A program made the translations under genes and the position numbers. From Cenococcum geophilum 1.58 (Eukaryota; Ascomycota; Dothideomycetes; Gloniales; Gloniaceae), in assembly GCA_001692895.1 (NCBI GenBank), contig KV748183.1, positions 3,560,287 through 3,624,286 on the forward strand: a DNA stretch of 64,000 nt, given 5' to 3'. Positions within the stretch are counted from its first letter, which is position 1. Each line of letters starts with the position of its first letter. A model generated the notes under the pieces. It worked only from the letters and a program-made list of their open reading frames with translations, was not told the origin of the DNA and did no database searches. This document shows, in pieces, positions 55,945 to 64,000 of this stretch.

Positions 55945-57562
55945 AAAAGAACACCAAAATCGAGATCCGACCCATACTGTCCTATGGGGGTTCTTTTCCG
56001 TCTCATCTTGTCCGTACGGTCAAGCTGAGAGTGAGGATCTCGTCTGTTACTGATGCAGCGGCGTTACGTCGTGGCTAGAGGGCGCTTTCGAATGCTCAGT
56101 CCTTAACGCCGTCAGAACAGCAGAGTTTTCGCGGGTCTTGGCGTGCCAAGACTTGAAAAACACCATAGAAGAACAGAGGAGTCGTTTTAAAAACTACCCG
56201 ACGTCTCTCTACCTAGACGACCGATCTAGGGCCACAAGCCAGCGCTTGTACTTGCTGGCAGAAGCGATAGGTCTAAGGGGACGACAGGGCACCTCTGTAC
56301 TTGTTCCGCTCTGAGACTGCTACGGCAGCGAGGGTACAGGAAGAATCTCAACACCGTTAACCACATTTAGCGACGTTAATCTACCTGTCGACGAGGCGAC
56401 GTTAATCCTACGACGTTAATCCTACGACGTTAATCCTACGGAACGGACTTGGAACGGACCTGGAACGGACCCACGGGATAGGCTGGAACGGACTTAGATG
56501 CAGGTGTTGGTTAAGATGGGAGGACAACAAGTTTGGTTAGTAGGTAGCTGAGGGACGATAGCTGCGCAGCGTCGAGTTATCATGGGCCCACACCTGCAAG
56601 ACACGGTCGGCCTGTTGTCGCGAGAGCGTCACAGGTAACGCGAAGCAGCGACAGCTGTGGGGCGTGGTATACAATGGCAGCGACGGACGACTCCAGGAAC
56701 CTCACCCCTTTACTGGGCTCTNACTCCTGGTGGACCTGTTTCGGAGGAAGGATCAACACCTTNTCGACGACACTNTCTNTATAGCCCGAAAGGACGGACG
56801 CGCGTGTCAGTCTATTTAGGCAGGGGTAGGCTGTAAGGATAGGCTTATGGAGCAAATCAGGTGCACATAGGCAGTGGCTGGTTTTGGTCGGCTGGCTGCT
56901 GTGGAAGCAGACAGGCGTGTGGGCGTCCGAAGTGGAAAACTATGGTAGAGGGCCCTGGCAAGAGGGCCTCCGCAACTCTGCTTTGTATGTAACTCTCGTA
57001 GCTCTGCAATGCAAATGTATCCTGGCGGAGTGGTGACCCTTAGAAAGGGCCTAGCTGGGGCCTAGGCACAAAAGATACCCAAATACACAATATCCCGCTC
57101 GCTTATTAGTATTACGGTGGTTAGAATGGATGAATCCCCCTTACGCCTTCGATAGGCCCTAGGGGGGGGGAGGCATGGCGTATATGGCAATGGTTAAATA
57201 AGAGATAGCACACAGGGGATGGCCAAGATATGGGAGACAACAGCAAGACACAGCAATCAAGTGGCAAGGCCTAGCTGGGACGTAGTGAACCCTAGCCTGG
57301 ATAAGCTAGAGAAGGAAGCAGTGGTTCCCAAGGAGTTCGAACATCCAAGGAGGACAGGACATAGCTGTAGGCCCGCAGGGCCGCTGCTATATGCGGACAT
57401 GGCAAACGGGGTTTTTCATCCTACTGAGGTGGCTCATAGGGTTTTTCCTCCCCCCCAGCAGCAAGGGTTTTTTCCCGTCAATATTACTTTTCCCTTGTGT
57501 ACGGAGTAGTCTGCGTGGGGCTAGATAGCATCCGTATCAGACGTTAATTAAAGAAGAATTAT
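55945..57562 (+). mobile_element. 1.6-kb LINE-derived element, little affected by RIP
   Basis: Flanked by a 15-bp duplication, TAATATCTTAATCTA (55930-55944 and 57563-57577). The 3' end (about 57300-57562: GCAGTGGTTCC, GGAGTAGTCT and CAGACGTTAA blocks) parallels the 3' end of the LINE at 39251-47154. The rest does not show an endonuclease or reverse transcriptase. Base composition is balanced and TpA is not in excess, unlike everything around it. Small tandem motifs (CTACGACGTTAATC about three times; GGAACGGAC-type about four times) lie at 56370-56490. A 96-codon open frame (57219-57509) falls in the shared 3' region and has no family features. Ns at 56722-56779. Confidence 0.7.
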
Positions 57563-58047
57563 TAATATCTTAATCTAGCTTATAGAGTTAATCTTATTCT
57601 TTATTTAACTTTTTAGTTCCTTTAAGTCCTCTTAACTCTAGTTCTTATAGCTAATAGCTTACGCCATACTTAGCGTCTTTATAAATTTAGCATGCGTTAT
57701 TATAATAAAACGCAAAACTTTTAATTAAACATTCTTTTATTCCTTATAGTATACTATTATCCCTTTGTATATATGTGTCACATACTATTAGTTTAGTTTC
57801 CTTTACTACGTAGTAACTCTAACTACTTCTATAGTCTTTAGCGAAATAACCCTGCTTTCTATAATTTATATAGGCTCCGTTTTTAAACCATTGCTTTTAC
57901 TATAAAGTCCGCTTAAACGTCTTCTGCTATTAAGATCCTTAGTTTAGCCTATGCTCCTTAGTCCTATAATTACTTAATCCTTAACTTTTAGGTTTCTATA
58001 GTTATTTCCTTTATTTCTTATAGGTTTCTTTAGTACTACTTAGGTCT
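57563..58047 (-). mobile_element. Gypsy-1 fragment: zinc-knuckle region
   Basis: On the - strand: a remnant YINYRKQGYFAKDYRSS, derived from a C-x2-C-x4-H-x4-C gag zinc knuckle, followed by LELRGLKGTKKLNKE that runs into the reading at 55944 once the 1.6-kb element is removed. It is cut on the right by the 5' LTR of gypsy-2. Confidence 0.6.
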
Positions 58048-58234
58048 TGTCACGGCACTGACCTAACGCATACTGTTTTATACTGTCTCGTACTATTCCC
58101 TACTGTTAGCTGGCCCACCACTAGCGACTTGGCGGCCGGCCCTACTATTTATATATAATACCCCCTTTCCACCTTCTTCCCCTCTTTATACCACAACGTA
58201 GTTATTTAGTCTACTTTATTGCAGCACTGTAACA
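58048..58234 (+). repeat. Putative 5' LTR of gypsy-2
   Basis: Begins TGTCACGGCACTGACC and ends CACTGTAACA. TG...CA ends and position before the gag trace support it. The partner LTR lies outside the window, so limits are provisional. Confidence 0.6.
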
Positions 58235-61200
58235 GTTTATAGTATCTTTAATTTGCGCCCCGTCGCGATTACTAATTCCCCATACCCTAGCCAATTAACC
58301 TCCGCCCTAGAGCAATTATAACCTATGCGCGCCTCTGCTAAAACTAATACGTCCCTAGCACAGTCTTAAAACAATCCTTAGTTTTTACCTAGCGCCTAGA
58401 TAGGCGACACTAATGACGCCGAAATGGCCGAAACCTAGAACCCCTGTAACGTTTTCGCAGACCTATTTATAGAGATATACCCCAATATTGTATAGATAAT
58501 CCGCCGCTCCCCACTATACCTTAAGACCTTTAAGCCCAGCAAAGCTTACCTTACCCTTGTTGACTATACCAATAAGTTCCTTAACAACATTAAAGTAGGA
58601 CTATAGTGTATGTATAACACAAATACCGCCAACGAGAAAGCTAACGAAAACCTTAGTGCCCTTATTGCTTCCTAGATAGGAACTATTAACTCCTAGGCAA
58701 AGACTATTACCGTTCTAAAACAATTAACCCCTATAATAACGGCAGTAACCTAGCAGAAAAAACGGAGATCTAAAGACCCGCCAATATTTAGCGGAAAAGG
58801 CACCCCGCTAGAATAATAAGCTAATTTTAAGACCTAGCATATTAAGATTAAGGGAGTCTTTAACTGGGACTAGGATTACTTTAATATAGTTTAGTCCCAG
58901 ATCCTTTATATCTTAGATATACTAGAGGATAAGGCCTATAAGTTTATTAAGTAGGGCCTAGAGCTTATACACGAGAACCTAAATAATACATCTACGTGGA
59001 AATGGCCTACTAAAAAAGATATGCTTAAAGACCTTACTGCCTATTATAAGGTCCTTAATATAACCTAGGTCGCAAAAAATAAGCTTAACTATTTCCCCTA
59101 AGGTGAGCGTAATTACTAGTCCTAGAAGGGAGAGCTTAATAAGCTAATAGTCCGCGCTAAGAAGATAGACAAATAGAAGGTGGACCTACTCTAAAAGTTT
59201 ATCTCTCTAAAGATAAAAGAGCTGGTACTTAGACTAGCCTATAAAATTAATAATAGTGACTATATAGGTTAGAGTAAGCAGATAGATGTGTTTGCTAAGA
59301 ACCTCGCGAACTATATACACCAAGCCAACCTTAAGAAGAACGCTAACTACCGCCTACCTGCCTAAGCCCCTGCCCCTATATTAACCCTAACCCTAGTAGT
59401 AACTAGAGAACCCATAGACCTTAATGGAATCTTAGATACGGAGCGTAAGCGCTACGTTAATAATAGACTATGCCTTACCTATAGCCTGCCTAGCCACTAA
59501 AAGGATGCCTATAACCCCGCTAAGACAGTAAACCTAGTCCTAATACTACCCCGTTAAACGACGCGAATAAATAACCGCGGATGTGGTGACTGTGGAGTCT
59601 ATTATAGACGCGGTAACCGCGGAGCCTATTATGGCCGCGGCGGATAACCCCCCCCCTTTAACCCTATGGCTTAGTTACTCTAAACCATGCCCTATATAGG
59701 AGCCTAACCCGTTAATAACGCCTAGTATTAGCGACTTCGCGCTAGCGAATATAAACACGGCTACGTTGTTAACGAGGTATTGTCTTCCTATACCCTAACT
59801 AAAATAGAGATAGATACCGCTAGCCAGACGGACACTGGACCGCCCTACTAAGATAGCCCTATACCCTAGTTATTAAAAGGCAAACTTTTAGACTAAGTTA
59901 CGCCTAAGGGTCTAAACCATATAAAGAGGAAGACGAGAAGATTAGGTCCCTGTTACTAGATTAATTAGTCCTTTCTATTAGTAAACTACCACTTAATCTT
60001 AAATTAGTAAATAGTAACAAGAAATTAATTCTTATTTAAACCCAACTCTCCTTATTGCGTAACCTATACCCCTAAGTTTATATTAATATAGTAAGCCTAG
60101 TAGACTCCGATAGTACTATAATAGCATTTACTAACGTAGAGTCTATTATAAGAAAGTATAATATTATAACTAAGAAGCTACTAGCACCTAGGCCACTGCG
60201 CCTCGCAGATAGTATTCTAACTTCGCTTNTTACGGACTACTTTACNGCCNNAATNTTAATNGGCCTCNATACTAAAGCNATACTCTTTTTTNTTANTAAA
60301 CTCTCGCCTACTACCCTAATTATCCTAGGTATGCCCTAGCTTTAGAAGCATAAGCCCCGTCCTAGCTTTAGGAAACTTAAGATCCGCTTTAACTTAGACT
60401 ACTACTCTAGGCACTACCTCCCGTAGGGGATAGCCGACGTTAGTAGGGACGCCCTATGTGGATACTTAGCACTACTAAGCCTAGTGCCTAGGACTATATA
60501 TAAAGCCCTAATAGTAAAAGACGTTCCTAATAAAGGGGAGCCCGTATAGCTGTAAAGAAATAAGATAGTAGAAGACTAAATTAACCTAGCACTTAAGACT
60601 AAAACAACGGGCTAGCTAGCCCTACTAAGACTAAGGAAGAAGGTCCGCTTTATGCCGCTATTACTAAAAAACCAACCCCAACCTAGGCACTATTTAAACC
60701 CTAGCCGCCTAGCCTAATATCTAGAACTAAGCCATATACCATATACGCATACTATAGCTCGCGTTATAGTAAGGACTAGCTATAGAACTACTGAGACCTA
60801 AATAATAGAAACCGTGCCACTATAACGCCTAACCTTACACCCGTCTCCCGCGCGTACTATATAGGGCCGCCGCCTTGTTTCCGCCCCCCTAGGCTAACTA
60901 AGCCATGCTAGCCTAGCCGTAGCACTAGAGAGCTAGACACGCCCTAACCTGGACAATATTAAATATACCTATGCTATTAATTTTACCTAGTTCTATAAAT
61001 AAAAAGATATAAAGGTAATAAGGATTTATATAGCGGAGCTAGTAGAACTAGTTAAATAAAATAAGCACCGACAGCTACTTAAAGAGCTGCCTATAGGCCT
61101 AATAGAAGTACCAAACCTATTAAAAAGATCTTTCCGCCGGCTAGTAAAAGGCGACTATATAATAAAGGAAGCCCGTAAAGCGCTCCCCCCCTATTTTTAT

Positions 61201-64000
61201 AACTTCCTTAAGATAAATCTAAAAACCAAACCCGAGCTTTTACGTCGGAAGATAGTTAATATTAATATTGAAAAATTCCTAAAAGGCAAACCAGGATTGA
61301 CCCGTGAAGATATTCTATAACATTTACTAAAGGAGTTTAGTAAATATATTAAGCACTTCCTCCCTAAAAACGTAGATAAGCTGCCCCCTTACCAACCATG
61401 GGACTATAAAATTAAAATTACCCCTAAAAACCAGGCCCCGTACTATAAAAATAGACCACTTTTACCTACTAAACTTAGGTGTGTAAAGAAGTGGATTAAT
61501 AAGATACTAGATAAGGGTTTTATCCGCGAATCAACCTTACTAGCTACCATACTACTCCTCCTTGCTACTAAGCCTAGCGGCGGTATATAAATCTACTATA
61601 ACTACCAAGGCCTAAATATAGTCACTATTAAGAATTAATACCTACTGCCACTAATCCGCGAGACACTTAACGCACTTTATGGCGCTAAGTACTTTACTAA
61701 ACTTAATATAATTGCTGCGTTTAACTAAATCTGGATTATAAAGGGCTATAAATAGCTTATAGCATTTATTACCCGGTTCGGACTCTATAAAATACTAGTT
61801 ATACCATTCGGCCTCTATAACGCACCCACTACGTTCTAGAACTATATTAACTATATTCTATATAACGCCCTTAATAACTACTATACTATCTACCTTAACG
61901 ACGTCCTTGTCTTTTCTAAAATATACGCTAAGCATACTAAGTATATAAATAAAGTTATCCAAAAACTCGGTAATACTAGACTTTAAATTAATATTAATAA
62001 GTCTAAGTTCTACTCTACTAAAATAAAATACCTTAGCTTAATTATCTTAACTAATAGTATAACTATAGACCCTAAAAAGATACAGGCCTTATAGAAATAG
62101 AAGGACCCAATATTAATTAAAGAACTATAACAATTCCTCGGCTTCGCGAACTTCTACTAATAATTTATCTAAGGCTACTCTACTATCGCTATACCTATAA
62201 TAAAACTTCTAAAGAAGGATATTAGATGGCTATAGGGACTAAAATAAGCTAAATCGTTTAAGGCCCTTAAGGGAGCCTTTACTTTAGCACTAGTATTAGC
62301 ATATTATAACTATATAAAGAAAATAGTAGTAGAGATAAATGTATTAAATTAGGCTTCCGGCGGAGTCTTTTCTTAGTATAATAATAACGGAAAATTAAGA
62401 CCGGTCGCATTCTTCTCCGTAAAGTACTCCGCGCCGGAATATAACTATAAGATTTATAATAAAGAACTCCTAGCTATTATTAAGGCTTTAAAGGAATAGC
62501 GTCCTAAGCTGTAAGGGACTAAGGAGCTGTTTAAAATTATTACCGACTATAAGAACCTATAGACGTTTATAACTACTAAGCAGCTAAACTAGTACTAAGT
62601 CCGGTGGGCAGAGTTCCTTTTATAGTTTAACTTTATAATTATATATAAACCTAGCAATAAAGCTACGCTCCTTAACGCCCTAAGCCGGCTACTAGGAATA
62701 AGGCCTAAGGACGCTAATAATAAACACCTCCGCTACTGAGCCTAAGTTATTATACCGCCCTAGAAAGTTGACCTTATAATCTTAGAAGAATTACTATATA
62801 AGTCCCGTAACTCTAATAACGCGGAGTTTATAGCCGCTCTAGACTCTAAAATAGCTGAAAAGTCACTAAATAAGTTAATTTAGCTAGGATACTAGGAGAA
62901 CGAACTCGTAAGAGATATAGTAGCAGCCCTACGTGATTAGAAAGCTCGCTATTAGCCAAAGAAAATTAGGAAATTACTTTATTGCGATAAGTTAGAATGT
63001 AATATTATTAATAAATAGATCTACTTCCGCTAATATCTCTTTATCCCTAACGCCCTAGACCTCCGCCTAGAAGTTACCTATCGCTTTTATAGTAGCGGCC
63101 CCGCTAGTTACCCTAGCTGGGTTAAAACTCTTAACCTCTTAAACCAAATATACTGGTGGCTAGGAATCTCCTAGTTTACGGCTACCTTTATTAAAGACTA
63201 TACCCTATACTTTTATACTAAAAACCCCTATTCTACCCCGCCTGGTTTCCTAAAGCTACTAAAATTACCTACCCGCCTATAAACCGATATCTTAATTAAC
63301 TATATTACAACGCTACTAGTATACTAACGCTATGGTAAGGCATATAAATATATCCTTGTTATTATAGACCGCCTAACTAAAATATAATACCTTGTTCTAG
63401 TAACAGGACTCTTAACAGAGGAGTTAGTTAATAGCTTTGTTAATAACGTATATAAGCTCTATAGTGCACTAAGCACGATTATCTCCGATCGCGGTATATA
63501 ATTTGTTAGCGACTTCTGGCAACGACTAAGTAAACGCCTTAAGATAACCTTGCGATTAAGCTTAGCCTAATATCCAGAAATGGACGGCTAAACCGAAATT
63601 ATTAACACCGCCGTAAATAAATACCTTTATACTTTTGTTAGCTTTATATAGAACAACTAGGTTAACTACCTACCGCTTACTAAGTTTGCTATAAATAACT
63701 AAGTTAACAAGAGCACAGGCATCTCCCTATTTTTTGCAAACTATGGCTTTAACCCTTGCCTTAGAATTAAGCCTACTAGCCCCTACTTACTAACACTATT
63801 AGTATAAGTAAAGAAGGAGTTCTTCTACGCAGACTCTATAGCCAACCGCTTTAAGCGGATATTAATATAGCTTAAGGCCCTAGCCTAAATTTTATAGTAA
63901 CGCTATAAAGATAATACTAATACCCGTAGGGACGAGAGCGTGTTATTCTACGAAGGTAATATAGTTATAGTTAGCTTAGAAAATATAAAGATAAACAGAC
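58048..64000 (+). mobile_element. Gypsy-2: second Ty3/gypsy element, runs off the right edge
   Basis: Starts with a putative LTR at 58048. The + strand traces are: gag (from about 58330) with a capsid-like region and a zinc-knuckle remnant LCLTYSLPSH-KDAYNPAKT near 59470; an Arg-Gly-rich patch (YYRRGNRGAYYGRGG); protease region (about 60200, with Ns); reverse transcriptase (about 61390-62100) with KPSGGI-IYYNYQGLN, FGLYKILVIPFGLYNAPTTF and YLNDVLVFSK; RNase H (EINVLN-ASGGVFS); integrase zinc and core (YILVIIDRLTK, TIISDRGI-FVSDFW, YPEMDG-TEIINTAV, NKSTGISLFFANYGFNP). TAG/TAA stops throughout. No 3' LTR within the window. Confidence 0.87.

Noticed and set aside
26346-64000. CRISPR array, prokaryotic operon or phage-like system
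   Set aside because: Introns, RIP and eukaryotic transposons show fungal nuclear DNA; the repeats found are LTRs, minisatellites and terminal repeats, not spaced CRISPR repeats.

Overview
The window is nuclear DNA of a filamentous ascomycete (Pezizomycotina). The evidence is short GT-AG introns inside conserved eukaryotic genes, a HET-NACHT-WD40 incompatibility-type receptor, and a long AT-rich tract of transposons riddled with TAG/TAA stops. C-to-T and G-to-A transitions dominate that tract, which is the signature of repeat-induced point mutation (RIP). I cannot name the species.

Left part (1 to about 26.1 kb), gene-bearing: the start of an unknown gene leaving the left edge (-); aspartokinase (-, 4 exons); a Bur1/CDK9-type kinase (-); a tiny two-exon complex I subunit resembling NDUFB2 (+); two decayed paralogues of an unrecognised family, head to head (about 6.3-9.5 kb); a MINDY-type deubiquitinase with a CaaX tail (-); TRM6 of the tRNA m1A58 methyltransferase (+); ARPC3 of the Arp2/3 complex (-); replication factor C subunit 3 (+); a weak hypothetical gene; and a large HET-NACHT-WD40 gene (-) whose twelve-unit WD40 array is out of frame in several places. 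Apart from the receptor and the decayed pair these are unrelated housekeeping genes. Three gene pairs are divergent and may share promoter regions (Bur1/NDUFB2-like, MINDY/TRM6, ARPC3/RFC3). Most splice sites were read directly, and the joined reading frames are continuous.

Boundary (24.9-27.1 kb): an inverted-repeat miniature element, a 990-bp nested foldback element and a Tc1/mariner relic.

Right part (about 26.3-64 kb), a RIP-mutated transposon stack. A Ty3/gypsy chromovirus on the - strand (gypsy-1) is the oldest layer, and its pieces lie at about 28.3-29.56, 39.17-39.25, 47.16-49.40, 54.13-55.94 and 57.56-58.05 kb. Inserted into it are a Ty1/copia element (29562-39160, TSD ATTAG), a Tad-like LINE (39251-47154, 13-bp TSD), a tyrosine-recombinase retrotransposon with split direct repeats (49401-54132) and a less mutated 1.6-kb LINE-derived element (55945-57562, 15-bp TSD). 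The copia element carries a hAT transposon (30009-33619, TSD CTTAAACC). The LINE carries a 2.3-kb LTR-bounded element (41043-43373, TSD GTAGA). A second gypsy element (gypsy-2, +) begins with its 5' LTR at 58048 and runs off the right edge. No intact host gene is visible after about 24.4 kb. Runs of N occur near 46.8, 56.7 and 60.2 kb, with single Ns at 11.37 and 19.81 kb.
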